Assembly (NCBI GenBank): GCA_048013815.1
Contig: CM106586.1
Coordinates: 13,082,001-13,146,000, forward strand
DNA length: 64,000 nucleotides
Source: Setoptus koraiensis
Taxonomy: Eukaryota > Arthropoda
Reading direction: 5' to 3'
In this document: one piece after another, positions 29,931 through 46,660 of the stretch
How positions within the stretch are numbered: position 1 is the first letter of the stretch
How the letters are laid out: every line of letters starts with the position of its first letter
Made by a program: the position numbers and the translations under genes
Notes under the pieces: generated by a model
Told to the model about the DNA's origin: nothing
The model's input: only the letters and a program-made list of their open reading frames with translations
Databases searched by the model: none

Positions 29931-32408
29931 GTTGTTGAGCGGCCGTTAATTATGCATATAGCAGTCATATCGAGCTGATTGGTTGTTGTCGACACGGATT
30001 AGGCGGGCCCAAATCGGGCCGGTTGATCATGATTGAAAATGATTACGATTTAAAATGGGCGCTTATTGTGTGGCGTCGTGCGTGTGTGCCGGTCAAATTT
30101 GAGTCTAATTTGTTATGCGCATTGTCTAATTACAAAGGTCGGCCCAAACGGATATGTGGATAGGAGCGAGCAGCCGTACATGTGCCGCAGTGTGGATGCT
30201 GCCATTATGATGCCGATTTGCTGATGAGCTCTCAGGTTTCTCTGTTTGTCTGGCATGTCAAATGGAATGGGCGATCAATACGTTTGTAGTGAGAGGTATC
30301 AAGTTACTATTGTTGGCAACGTTACATAATAATATTACACAATTGCTATGCCAGTCGCTATGCAAATGGGAGTGCAATGAATTTTTTGTGTTACATCATT
30401 GGCTCTAATGGAAGCGGACGAGCGTGTGACAATTTCACATGACTGGCGCATGGGTTACGTAAGTTTATTTGTGGCTGTTATGTGAGTTGGTTGCCATTGT
30501 GGCCGCCATCACATTATAAACAAGCGACAGTGGACAAATTGTTGTCGCTGTGCTTTGTTTTGATTGTCAGTCTCACATTGGTTGTCGTTATTTGTTTTGT
30601 TTGCGCGCCTCTCGGCGACTGCTCGCCGAGCCGCAGTCTTGTCGCCCTTTGCCATTTGTTATAATTGCGTGTGAATACGACACTAATATGATTAATTAAT
30701 TAGCGACAGCACACAGCCACAACCACAAACAACACACACACAAACAAACACTGATTCATAGCAACTGGGTCATTGTGAGAATGTCCTGGGCTCGACTCTC
30801 GCCGTTGCGTCGTCCTCGTTGATTGTGTCTTTTTGTCGTTGTTGCTGTCGTTGTCGTTGTTGTTGTTGTTGTTGCTGTTGCTGCTGTTGTTGCTGCTGTT
30901 GTTGTTGCTGTTGCTGCTGTTGTTGCTGCTGCTGTTGTTGTTGTGCGCCATCAGCAACAACAAAACACATCTATTGTCCATCGTCCGTTTATGCGACAAC
31001 TTGAGTGGCGCAACTCGCTCGAGATGCGACACTTGACTCGACAACAGATACAGTTTCACACAACGAACGCATCACTTCACCATCTCACCATTTCGTCTCA
31101 TCGGCGGCCCAAAGCTTCGTGCCCATCCGCTCGTCGGCCCAGTCGGCTGTGCCCGGTCAGCTGTCCCGAGTCACTTGTCACCAGCCGGCTGGCCAGTATT
31201 TTATTATGTCATGTATGATATAACTAAGCCAAATGACACTTATTATGCACCACATTATTATGTACGACGATTATTTCTGGCGTGCATAATACGCCATTGA
31301 CGCCCCCGCTAGGTGAACACCAATCACTGTGGCGCTACTAGCGCTGGTCAGTGGCTGACTGACCAGCACTAGTAGTTCGTCGCCAGCATAGATGGCGCTG
31401 CTCTGGCGGGCCCAAGCACCGGTGTATCGGCACTATTGACTCAATAGTGGCGCGCCTAGTTTCATTATAATCATTCTGGAGTCTATAAATATATAGATAT
31501 ATAACTGCATATTTATATCTTTGTATATTTACATATTGTCACAGATGATTCATTGATCGAGCGAGAGCTCTGACTTGTGAGAGCGAGTAATTATTTGCCG
31601 ACTGTCATTGGCGACAGTGCGCGACTAGAGTGCGCGATTTGAGCCTCACAAGCGGCACAAAATAATGGCCGAAAAAAGAAAACGAACGCCAGAAAAACAA
31701 ACTGTCAAGCTCGCCAACGAAGCTCGCCAGTGGCCGTGTGAGCCCTGACAAGTGACTTGTGAGCCAAGATGGGCGAACAAGGCGAACAAAGGCCAACGTG
31801 TCCAGTGTAATTATAGGCGCAGGTAATTATTGTGTGTCGCTCCAGTTCGATCTGTGTCTACTGTGGCTGCCGAACTTGCCACGACGACTCGCCACTTTTA
31901 TAGGCCAGCTCGCCGAGGCCAACAACCAGTAACTCACCTATGCGACGCCCACACACAACTGTTGTTTGGGCGGTTGTTAGCACCAGAGTTGGTCGTCGCT
32001 GGCGTCTCAAATTGATTGGCCAGTTATTATAATGGCCACTCATTTATCTGGACTATCTCTGACAGTGTCACAGTGACAGGACAATTTGGTGCGCCGACGT
32101 CACGCTTGCGTCGCGTCGCCGTCGCTTGCAGCGCCGCTCAGCGGTTGCCTAGTGTGTGTCGGCGTGTGTGTCGGTGTGAGTGTCGGCGTGATAGTCGGTG
32201 TGTGTGTCGGCGTGTGTGTCGGTATGTGGCGCTGTTGGCCAGTTGCGCCAGTTGGCCAGTCGCCGACAACAAACAGGCGGCAGACGCAAACAACAAATGA
32301 CATAATCAGCTCGGTTCGGTTGCTCGGCTTTTGTCGCGTTTGCTCAACTTGGCTCGGCTCGCTGAGCCAAGCCGGCTCATTGAGAATTGCCGCCGAGCGG
32401 CGCGCCAA

Positions 32409-32585
32409 TCTGAGCATCTAAGAATCTGAGCATCTAAGAATCTGAGCATCTAAGAATCTGAGCATCTGAGCGTCTGAGAATCGAAGAATCGAAGAATCTG
32501 AGCATCGAAGAATCCGAGAATCGAAGAATCTGAGCATCGAAGAATCCGAGAATCGAAGAATCTGAGAATCGAAGAACCTGAGCAT
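32409..32585. repeat. GAATCTGAGCATC-type repeat
   Basis: Interleaved AGAATCTGAGCATCTA and GAATCGAAGAATC units over about 175 bp, with higher-order duplication in the second half. Confidence 0.9.
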
Positions 32586-33038
32586 GGCCGTTCTTAGATT
32601 CTTGGATCGGCCACTGCAGAGCCAATGGCTGAGTCGCCACAGTCGTCCGGCGTGTATTAGCAGCGATATTGGTGGCAGTGATTCATTTGCAATTAATTCA
32701 AGTGTCTGAGAGGCACGCACTGGAAGCGACTACCGACCGGCCGACCCGTCGACCCGCCAACTGCCGCCTCGAGAGCCACTTGTGTCGCTTCGTTTTGCTC
32801 TTGTGCGCGCTTCTTTGTTGGCTGCTCGGTTTCTCAATTATCTGTTTGCTGTTTGCGCTAATTCATACATGTATCGGCTGCCTGTGTGTCGCGTCGCCAG
32901 GTATCACGTTGTCAGGGCGACCAGGTAGGTCATTGACTCGGCAGCAGCGACAACAGCGACCACGACGACAAAACTATAGGGACAGATTACTTAAGTTGAC
33001 TACAGTCGTTACTCGCTCATACTATTATTGTGAGCCTT

Positions 33039-33039
33039 T

Positions 33040-33081
<42 letters not shown>

Positions 33082-33150
33082 GCTGCTGCTGTTGTTGTTG
33101 TTGTGGTTGCTGTTGTTGTTGTGGTTGCTGCTGTCGTTGTGGTTGCAATA
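33039..33150. repeat. TTG/CTG microsatellite
   Basis: An uninterrupted TTG run at 33039-33081, then mixed TTG, CTG and TGG triplets. It gives leucine-, cysteine- and valine-rich open frames on plus and threonine-rich ones on minus that I do not regard as genes. Confidence 0.95.
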
Positions 33151-34138
33151 CCAATAATGTCAGCCAACAAACAACTTTTTGTTCCTATCAAACTGCTGCT
33201 ATCAAAGTATCGCTATCAAAGTATCGCCATCAAACAAGTGGCCAGCGATGTGTCCACGACACACGATTGTTGATTATTGTTGATGACGTGGAACGTATTC
33301 GCTGGTCTATAGGTATACATATACACACCATTAATAGATGCGACAGTCTAATGCGACAAGCGAGCGATTCTCGGCAAGGAATGTGCGTGTGTCACCGAAG
33401 CAATTCTTGTCCGGCTCTGTTCTTTATAGGCCAACTTCTTGACACACACACACACAATTCGAGTAGGATACGCGATAAACATAACAAGCCATCGAGCCAG
33501 TATGAGCCGGCTAAATGAGCCAGCAAGACATAACATAAGTAAACAAGTGACATTGTCCAGCTTGTCACAATCAGCTGATCGGTTTGGCCACATTATTTGC
33601 ACTTGTGTGTCACATGAGCGCTTGTTTTGGTTGTTTGGCTGTTTGGTTGTTTGGCTGTTTGGCCGTTTGGCTGTTTGGCTGTTTGGCTAGCTGGCAGCTG
33701 ACAGTGCGAGCCAGTGAGCATTAGTGATGGTCAGTTGTGCGTCTCTGCGAACTGGCGCGATTGCATCGCCGAATCCGTCGTCTCCAATTCGATTGAGCGG
33801 CCAAAGAGCCCAAAGAGCGAGCCGAGAGAAGAATGCGTAATCGCTGCCAATGCCGATATCGCCACACTGCAGATATCGGCACTATCTGGCCACTATCTGC
33901 AGTGCCGGCAGATGCCGGGCCAGATATGGAGGGCGAGCTTTTGGCTGTTTTTGTGGACATTTTTGTCAACTTGGCAACGGCGACAGCCAGTGCAAGTATC
34001 GACACAAATAAGACAAGTTCCTGTTCTTTATCGCAACTCGTCATCTGTTTTTCGGCGGCGAGCGTCTCCAATTTGCATATTACTCACCAATGGCCACTCG
34101 CTGGCCAGCCACATATCTTGATACATTGCGCCTTACTG

Positions 34139-34167
34139 CGTTATCTGGCTGCTCAAGCCAGATAACG
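34139..34167. repeat. Perfect hairpin, 12-bp arms
   Basis: CGTTATCTGGCT and its inverse around a 5-base loop. Confidence 0.95.
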
Positions 34168-35889
34168 TAATTCTAATGGCACCGGCCGCTAATGTAGTCC
34201 GTCATAAGTACCCAGTGGACAACGCGAACCAATCAAGCGCGCAATAATTATTAGCCGTTTTATTTGACGTCCATGCCTATTTATTATTGGCCCATGATGC
34301 CCATGATGCCCATGATGCAACCTTGCGTAATGTTGTTTGTTTGCACTGGCTACCAAACTGGCCGCACTGGCCAAAATGGCCGCACTGGCCAGCACTGGCC
34401 AGTGATGGCCAATGATGGCCAGTGATGGCCAGTGATGGAGCCATGGTGAATCACCAATGGGCCACAGCCATAAAAAGTCGGCCGCATCGTGAGTAGCCAA
34501 GCGGCCGAGCCAACCAACCTAGACCGAGCGCATAAATAGAGATAAAATCGGCCAACCAAACAGTGTTGCACTGCTAATCGAATGCGCTGCCATCATTTTA
34601 TCATTTGCTGCCAATTGACGGGCTAGCTCGACGGCCGCGTAGCGGCCAGATAAGCGAACACTGCCCATGCTGCAGTGATTCAATCACTGTGATTGAGACG
34701 CCAGAGAATCGAGAATCAAACACTGTGAAAATAGACTTGAACGAAGATGCTCGAGTAACGACAAACGACACCCGAACCAACCCACCAATCGTAGTTATAT
34801 ATTTGTGATACTTTGTTGCATGTTTCGCGACAAACAAGTTAATTATTAATTATTTTCTTTGCTTTAATATTTGCTCTAATATAATTGTAATTATAATAGT
34901 GTAATTTAATAATGAGATATCTAGTGTGTGTGTGTGTAATAAGAGATAAGCCTGAAATGTAGCTAGCTGTGAGATATAGCTGGGGATGTTGTCGTTTGTG
35001 GGGCATTGTTGAGATTAACTGAGATGATGATAATAAATAATAATGTTGCCTCTGTGCCTGTCTAGCTCGCTCTCTAATTGCAGCATTCATCATTTTAAAG
35101 TCACATAAAAGCCAATGGACAAACAGTGTCATGTTTGCCTTATATGATAATAGTAATAATAGTCATAATGGTAATAATGGTAATCATTGGTTTGAGCCTA
35201 TTTGAAAATAATTCCAAAATCAACGACGACTTGTGTCAGACAGTCTGTGTCGACTGTGCTGTTGTTTGTATGTTATTTGCATTGCCATTAGTCGCCGTTT
35301 TGTGCTTATATCGAGTCATCTTTTTGTTATATTTACGACTACAAAAGCTAATTTACATACATTACATATCATCACTATACATAGATACAAGTTATATATA
35401 TATATATTTGAATTATCCTGACGACGAGCGCCACTGTATAATGTGTGTCGAAGCGTCGTCTACAATGAACAGTGTGTTCCCCTTTCGTTGCTGCCATCGA
35501 GCAACTAAATCAATCTAGTAATACTGTCGTTGTTGTTGCTGCTGCTGTTGTTGTTGGCTTAAACACCAACCCCACCAGCGCCAACAGCGACACCAACAAC
35601 AACAAACAACAGCGCTTTGTTGCTTGATTGATTGCATAATGAATGTTTGTTGTATGTTGTATGGGGCTCACATACAATGCTTTGTATTATTATGCAATTC
35701 TATTGATTAATGCGCCCATCACCTTTTCACTAGATGTCGTTGCGCAACAACACACACACACACACAACAAGCCTTGTTGAACAAGGGACATTTTATTCCG
35801 CGATCCATTTTTTTATTTTTGTTTGTTTTCAGCGCAATACACACATATTACGCAATCGTGTCCGATAGTCTATATGGCTATTGGGCAAA

Positions 35890-35947
35890 ACATTACGTAA
35901 CATATTACGTAACATATTACGCAACACATTACGTGACACATTGCGAC
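35890..35947. repeat. 12-bp tandem repeat
   Basis: Nearly five units of ATATTACGTAAC (with ACATTACGTAAC and CGCAAC/CGTGAC variants). The core TTACGTAA is palindromic, resembling a bZIP (PAR/C/EBP-type) site. Confidence 0.92.
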
Positions 35948-36086
35948 ACTTGCAATCAGATCGTTGCTAGTTGAGGGTCCCACGATGAGCCGTTTGTTTT
36001 TAACCATACTAGTACTGGCACTGTCCAGCATTGTTGTTCACGGATACTCTGTTGTTGCTGTTGTTTACATGTTGTTGAGTGAATGT

Positions 36087-36087
<1 letters not shown>

Positions 36088-36134
<47 letters not shown>
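36088..36134. repeat. GT microsatellite
   Basis: About 23 GT dinucleotides, 40 bp downstream of a signal-peptide-like plus-strand frame. Confidence 0.95.
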
Positions 36135-36138
<4 letters not shown>

Positions 36139-36470
36139 TGTGTATGTGTCTCAATCATGTCGTGTCATTAAAATATAGGCTCCGATTCTGAGTTAATCAA
36201 CATTACGACAAATGGCCGATAGGTGTGCAATAAGCGCGCACAGGGGTGAAATGGGAGGGGTAAGGGGGGTCAATTAGTTATTCAGTTAGTCACTCAGTTA
36301 GTTATTGAGTTAATTATTCTGTTGCTCTAGTGGGCAGTGGCTGCACTAGTGAGACGTAAATACGAGCCGATTTAGCCCGCGTCGCTGTCTGTCATCGAGC
36401 TTGTCATGTAATGACATACAACATATGACAACAAAATGACAGTAACAGCAACAGCAACAACATCTAACAA

Positions 36471-36897
36471 CTACTTACCCTTTTTAGCCTGAGCCTTACT
36501 TTGCTTCCGGTCGAGATCTATGGCTTCGTCATGGAAGCTGTCATCGTCGTCATCCTCTTCGTTTTCGTCCTCTGTTACCTGTTCGTCGGGCGCCGCGCGC
36601 CTGCTGCCCATCATAGAGGCTAATGAGTTGTTTCTGGTGTCAACGTGAGGGGCGCCCACCACCGAGCTGCTGCGACTTATGGCGTCGTCGTCGTCGTCGA
36701 CATCGTCCACGTCGTCGTCGTCGTCGCTCATTAGGTCGGCCGCGTTCACCAGGCCCCCCATTAATGCATCAACGCTGCGATGGTGCCCAAATTGGGTAGC
36801 ATGCTGCTCGCCTATACCCTCGGCGCCGTCCATGTAGGCGCCAAATTCGCCCTCGTTGGACGAGTTACCGTCGCCGCCCTCAATGCCCATCTCGTAC
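36471..36897 (-). CDS. SoxD: SoxD copy B: 3' coding exon with long acidic tail
   Basis: The acceptor is CCAACAG|GTAC. It completes the split Arg and reads YEMGIEGGDGNSSNEGEF and so on, with two acidic blocks (SDDDDDVDDVDDDDD and EDENEEDDDDDSFHDE) ending in a Lys-rich QSKAQAKKGK before TAG 36473-36471. An acidic C-terminus also occurs in vertebrate SoxD proteins. The end of the frame coincides with a strong donor (AAAAAGG|GTAAGT, exon end 36479), so the reading frame may continue in another exon. One candidate is 36187-36168. Confidence 0.78.
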
Positions 36898-37181
36898 CTG
36901 TTGGTGCCCGCGTGCGGAGCGGAAATTTCATTGCGAGATTTCAATTTATGTCAATGGGGATTGGTCATGAAATGGTAATCGTTAACATGGGATTAGTTTC
37001 AAATCGATTCGGCTGGCGATGATTATCAGTTATCGCTTGATCTAACATCTAATGAGCCAATGCAAATTTATTGGACATTTTCTGGCCACACTATTTCGCA
37101 CATTGCAAACAAATAATGACAAAACAAATTTTATTTTGCGATTATTTTGCGATTGTCTACAGTCTATTGCGCAACACTCAC

Positions 37182-37368
37182 CTCTTTTTGCGCATCAGCA
37201 CCTTGTATTCGGAAATGCGCATCTTTTTGCCGTCCACTATGCAGGTCCGCTTCGGTCTGGGCCGATACCTGTAATCGGGATGCTTCTCCATGTGCACTTT
37301 GCTCAATCTAGACTGCTCCTCGTAGTAGGGCTGCTTCTCGGAGTTAGTCATGGCCTTCCACTTTTGGC
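37182..37368 (-). CDS. SoxD: SoxD copy B: second half of HMG box and SoxD extension
   Basis: A 187-nt exon from GAACAG|GCC to AAAGAG|GTGAGT, joined in phase 1 to ILG. It encodes the same peptide as copy A ([18 protein letters not shown] and on to [10 protein letters not shown]). Only about five bases differ from copy A, all silent. Flanking introns are 178 bp (upstream) and 284 bp (downstream), against 142 and 138 bp in copy A. Confidence 0.92.
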
Positions 37369-37532
37369 CTGTTCACAGTTAATTAGTTGAGAATGGTTGT
37401 TAGTTGAGACACACAAATTGATTGAACACACAAATTGATCGAACACACAAATTAATCGAACACACAAATTAATCGAAGGGCCATTATCAGATGGCGACGA
37501 ATATTCACTCGTGAATAACGACATAATTATTA

Positions 37533-41342
<3,810 letters not shown>

Positions 41343-42003
41343 TCATTGGGCGATGGTTGTTGTTGTTGTTGGGGACGCATTGATTTGCGCAAATGTCGAC
41401 AAAACAAAGGGCGTGATTCAATTATTAGTACGGTTATAATTTCGATAATTTTGCATACAATTTTGAGTGTAATCTCGATAATTTCAAACGTAATTTCGAT
41501 AATTTCAAACGTAATTTCGATGATTTCGAACACAATTTCGAATGTAATTTTCGAAATTTCGAACGTGGTTGCACGGCGGTGATTGGCTGATTTGTGAGCG
41601 AAACGGTCGCGCGCCCAATCGAACGGTTGTTGGCGCTTATAGGTCTGAGCTGCGGCGCGACACGTGGAACGGCCAGACAAATATAGGATGAACAATGTAG
41701 ACGCAATTGTTGTAATGGCCCGATGGCGTGGATGGCACAAAGCGCCTTTGTTGAGAACAATGGCGAGCGCACAAACACACACACACACGCATGGCGTAGA
41801 ATCTATGCGCAGATCGAACTGTTTGCCTAGTCCGATTTGGCCGCCGAGCGATTGCGCTTGCGCATGTTTTATCGCAACCATTTTGAGTGTGAGCGCAAAC
41901 AATGCGCTATTGTGTGTTTAGCGTTGTCCTGCTCAAACAACAGCCAATTTCCCGAGCCAGTGCGCACAATAGAACGACGGAGCTTGCCACCTGTGCGTGT
42001 GTG

Positions 42004-42012
42004 TTTATAGGC
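42004..42012 (-). promoter_or_regulatory. TATA-like element upstream of SoxD-B exon
   Basis: GCCTATAAA on the minus strand, about 680 nt before the ATG at 41330. With the similar element in copy A it is a candidate internal promoter for a short isoform. This is inference from position and sequence. Confidence 0.2.
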
Positions 42013-42866
42013 CACTTGTGCCGCTTTCGGCCCCAGCCAGTGTCAGGCCCAAAGTCGGCCCAGCGGAACTGGGCTGCTCTATTGTGCCTGGCACACAACT
42101 GCTCTGGGCACAGCATTGGGCTAACTGCGCTGGGCACGGCACTAGGCCGCCTTATACCTTATGCCTTGTATGTGCGATGCCCGCTTGTGAATGTTGTGCA
42201 GCAGACAGACACAAACCGGTACTGCGCGTCTTGTGCTGGCGCCGCTAGGCCGCCCTACACAACAACGGCCCAGCGCAGGGCCACTGCAATCTAATTAATC
42301 TATCATTCATGCCTACTGACCACTGATTGTGTCGCATTGTGTGCGCATTGGGCGGCTACACAAACAGACGAACGCGCCAGCGGTTGCGCAATAATTGCGA
42401 ACGGGCAGCCCGTCACCGAATCATCGAGCGATGGAGCCATCGAATGGTCAGATCGTCGAGCGATGAAGCCTTCGAATGGTCAGATCGTCGAGGCATCGAA
42501 GCAGCGGATCACCTAAGCGCCGAAGCGTCGAAGCCTCGCAGCACCGGATGATCGGGTCACCGAAGCCTCGAACGGCCGGCCGGCGGACCATGGGCGAGTG
42601 GAAGCGGCCGCTGCTTGCTGTTGTTCGGTGTGTCTAAACTGATTGCCGGATTGTTTTTTACGGAATTGGTGTGTGTGTGTGTGTGTGTGGCAAGTGCAAG
42701 GGCTGTCGAGTGGCGGCCAATCGAGCTGGCCAAACTGTGATTACAGGCAACACAGCCGAAACAAACAAACCAATGACGCTTACGTAACACTGTTCTCATT
42801 GGCAGCCACTAACAGCCTGTAACAGCCTGTAACAGCAGCAGCGGCGCTGTTTTAAATAATTTGCTG

Positions 42867-42890
42867 AATTTCTAATCATGATTAGAAATT
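42867..42890. repeat. Perfect 24-bp palindrome
   Basis: Half-site AATTTCTAATCA, no loop. It contains TAATCATGATTA, a head-to-head pair of TAAT homeodomain-type cores. Confidence 0.95.
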
Positions 42891-45800
42891 ATTGTTGTGT
42901 GTGTGCGTGATCAAGTTGTTTGTAAATAGTTAATTCCCGAATCACTTGCGGTGCTTGTGACGGCTTTCATGGGCTCGCCGAGGAGAGAATCGTTTAATGC
43001 ATTGCTATTTAGCATGCTTGTTGCCATTGGTTTGCCAACAGTTGGCGTGCTTGGGCAGGAATCGTTGCGCCGACGACCGAGAATAATAATAATAATAATC
43101 ATTTGAATGTTGCCTCACAACGCCAACATAATGCCGTCATAATAATAGCCAGCCAGCCAGCCAGCCTATCACTATTATGTAACAACATAATGCAATGTTA
43201 ACAACAATTGTATAATTGATTTGCCTGCTCTACACTGTCGGGCCGGCAGCTCCGATTGGCTGTCCCGACGCTGGCAATATCATCGGGCTGGCCGGCAACA
43301 TCATCGGGCTGGCCGGCAATATCATCGGGCCGGCAACAACAATCAACGGCGGTTGTTGTATCACCTGGTGTACGGCGCTAATCAGTTGAAGAAGATGTAT
43401 GGCCAATGAGTGAATGAGTGAGAAATCGATCAAGCGTAAGCGAGTTGCCAATTGGCCGTCGAAGTTGGCCAGAAATAGCTGGCTGTTGTTCGCCAGCGGT
43501 TGCATAATGAGCGCCGTTGTTCCCATTAAAAACAACAACAATATTCCATTTAGCCGGCGATCGGCCGAGTTGCGCAACAACAATTAGAACAACAATCAAC
43601 GGCTGCCCCCGATCGGCCGCTACCCTTTGCAGCGTCTCTCGCAGCCAACAGTGCGTCAACAGTGCGGTGTGTCGGGCCGGCTCGGCTGGGCAAACGAGCC
43701 AGCTTGCCGCCGCAACAATCCTCGATACGCCGTCGTATATAGTTTTGCAAGAAATTAAATTCTCGTTATTGCGCGCCCCCTTCGCCTAACATCATCAATT
43801 TTAGTTAATTAATCAATTATTGTGAATGGTCGTGGAAAATAAATGCTAGCTAACCGGCCGTCAGGCTGATTAAATCGCTCGCTTGTTCATGTCGGGCATG
43901 CCGATGTCTAGTGCGCCGACTGGCCGCTGCCGACGACCAGACGGCGGCCGCCGCCGGTGCACAGTGCACCCAACTGTCCGATGGCGGCGCTCCACTGGTG
44001 CACGGTCGTGCCGTGCCGTGATGATAACGATCAATGAAAATAATAGCTACTCATGCTATTATATCATCATTTGCAACACAACAGCCAATTGTGTGTGTGA
44101 CGCAACAACAGCCAAAAGTCGTTAGCTGCGATTGGGCCGAGACTCTCGATGCCGCGACTCTCGACGCCGAGACTCTCGACGCCGAGAAGCCGAGAAGCTC
44201 GCCGAGACCGATCGGCCGACGCAAGGCGCTTCTCGGAGCGTCAGAAGCGTCGCCGTCGTCGACACCATGCCCTAAATGACGATCCCGATATTATCTTATC
44301 GGACAGATATGCTCGCTTCGATTTTCGATTGCGTGCCCGTCCGTCCATTGCGCCTTCGAGCCCGTTCCAGCGCCATGCTGCATGCGTGTGTGTGTTGGTG
44401 TGTGTGTCGGTGTGTGTGTGTGTCGGTGTGGCCTACGTGCCAGCGCCAAACGGAGCTTAATATAATAAATATGAGCCGCCCCCCAGTGGCGGCTGTCATT
44501 AATCAATGATCGATAGCCAGCGTGGCCGGCGATTGTCGCTCGCTCAATGTGAGCCGCCAAGCGGCCGGCCCGGCGGCCCGTCTCACAACACTCATGACAC
44601 TCACAACGCACGCCCGAGCGGCGGTGCGGGGGCGGCTCACATTCATTATGCCATCGAGCTTATGGTGAGCGGCACCATTTGCTCCGTTCAAACCGTTCCG
44701 TTTAATGGTGCCCACACCGTGCAGCAACCGTATAACAGTTGCTGCTGTTTGCGCCCATTCACCTGGCGGCTTCTTCAGTCGGCTTCGGCCGCTTGTTGTT
44801 GTCGCCATTGTTGCTGCTGTTGCTGTTGTTGTTGCTCTTGCAGTTGTTGTTGTTGCTGCTGTCGTCAAAGTCGTCGAAGTCGTTGCTGGCTCGAGGGCGC
44901 TGTCGTCGGGCACCCGAGAGTCGCTCGACGACCGAAACGAGCCGTTTGCATACGTGACGGCCAAATGGCGCACAACAGCAAATATAAATACAGCTTATTG
45001 CGATGAGAGCAGATTATCGGGGGATTACGTCAAAAGCAGCGTGCACTGAGTTTTTGTTTTTTTTGTTGGGTAAAGTGGGCCAGTTGGCTCGGCCACTTGG
45101 GTGGCCAGCTAACTGCGGAGCACGCGCACTGTTGCCGGCGCGGTCCAGCGGCCGCCAGTGAGGGCCCAATCGGTAAACACTGGCCACTGTGACGAGCGAC
45201 AACAACAGCAACAACAACAACAACAACGACAACGACAACAACGACAACAACGACAACAACAACAGCGACACCGAGCTCGCAACTTTCGTTTTGTTGGCGC
45301 GTCGCATGCGACTGACCACCGACTGATGGCAATGGCGCACAGGTGAGCGAGACATTGTATGCGTCCGTGTTACATTTACCTGTGTTACATTTGCTGGTAT
45401 TTATCAGTATTTAGCACTGGCCGGTCGTATCGCCAACACTGTCGGCTGGAAATGGATAGCCGAGCGCGGTGGCAATCGAAGATTTATTTGCCCCATACGC
45501 TCACCGATGCAACCAAACATGATCTGGCCAATAAATAACGCAACCACACGAGAGCGAGAGCATGTTGCTTTTCGCTACCGATCCTGTGGCCTGTATAACT
45601 GAGATCGCATGGCCGGCGATGGCGCAACCTGTGATGTAATAGACGAACACTTGAAAGCAGCGAGAATTGCCAGCGCAAAGTGTTGCTCGCTTCGAGACAC
45701 GACCACAAGGATGCAGTCGAGTCATGATGATTCATGTGCTCTTATCTAATTTCTCATTAACATGTTGCGTCGGAGCTTTTCTTTGGGGCAATTCTTTAAA

Positions 45801-46546
45801 TTTGCCCTTGTGACGCTGTCCGTTCTCGCTGCCGTTCTGTTTGGTCGCTGTTCGGTTCTGTCGCTGTTCGGTTCGGCCGCTGTTCGGTTCGGCCGCTGTT
45901 CGGTTCGAATCGGTGGGGCTGTGGTCAGCGGCGGCCGGCAACACAATTCAATCGCCGTTCGACGAGCGTTCCACTGGCTTCCACTGGCCGCTCGAAGCCG
46001 CGAGGGCTCTCAATAATTCAAGAGCGAAACAAACATTTATTAAACGTTTGAAAGGCGGCGCCGGCTCGCCCAAGCCCGCAAGAAAAGCCAGCCAGCCACA
46101 AATAGACAAACAAACGGACAAACAAACAGACTTTGTTTGTGAGTCTCATTGTGGCGATGAGTTGGTCATGATTGTTAATTAAGCACCGCCAAGAATCGTG
46201 ATAACACACAAGCTAGGCATGCATACCTAATACGCAACCATTGGCCGGCGATGGCTCGTTAGCCGACGGTTAAATGTATTAAATATTAAATATTAATTGC
46301 GTATCGACTGCTGCCATTGCCGGCAACAACTATCTCAAAACTCAAAAGTGCTGCTGCTGCTGCCGCTGCCATCTACTACTGGCTCAATGTTGCGTCATTC
46401 AAATGTTTGAATTGAAACGTTTGAAACAACGTTTGTGTATTTTGTATATTTTGTGCATATTGTATGTATTCAATATATTATATTGTGCATGTTGTCGTGC
46501 ATTGTGATGCGCATTGTATGACGAGGGAACGATTCGGATTGCAGCA

Positions 46547-46660
46547 AGCGAAGAGTCGCAACAAGCGAAGAATCGCTACAGCCGAAGAATCGAAACAGGC
46601 GAAGAATCGAAACAGCCGAAGAATCGAAACAGCCGAAGAATTGAAACAGCCGAAGAATGG
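46547..46660. repeat. 17-bp tandem repeat
   Basis: Units related to CGAAGAATCGAAACAGC, about six copies, diverging at the 5' side. Confidence 0.9.

Larger units (their letters stand above)
28955..36167. other. Intergenic interval between histidine-rich gene and SoxD-B
   Basis: No supported gene. It contains nine 10-bp units at 29841-29926, a TTG/CTG tract at 30857-30942, a 31335-31375 hairpin, GAATC-type repeats at 32409-32585, a long TTG tract at 33039-33150, a hairpin at 34139-34167, 12-bp units at 35890-35947 and a GT microsatellite at 36088-36134. Confidence 0.45.

Noticed and set aside
33009-33191. Threonine-, leucine-, cysteine- or valine-rich open frames over TTG/CTG tracts (also near 30.8 kb, 11.1 kb, 52.4 kb, 55.4 kb, 57.8 kb)
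   Set aside because: Triplet repeats stay open in all frames. These frames have no flanking coding-like sequence or domains.
33721-34071. Minus-strand frame with ATG and one hydrophobic segment (ELVLFVSILALAVAVAKL)
   Set aside because: Weakly coding-like, but its C-terminal half is random in composition and no splice sites or domains support it.
44503-44973. Thr/Ala-rich minus-strand frame as a cassette exon of SoxD-B
   Set aside because: It has a possible phase-0 donor (ATGAAT|GTGAGC), but I found no phase-0 acceptor. Its middle is TTG/CTG repeat-derived.
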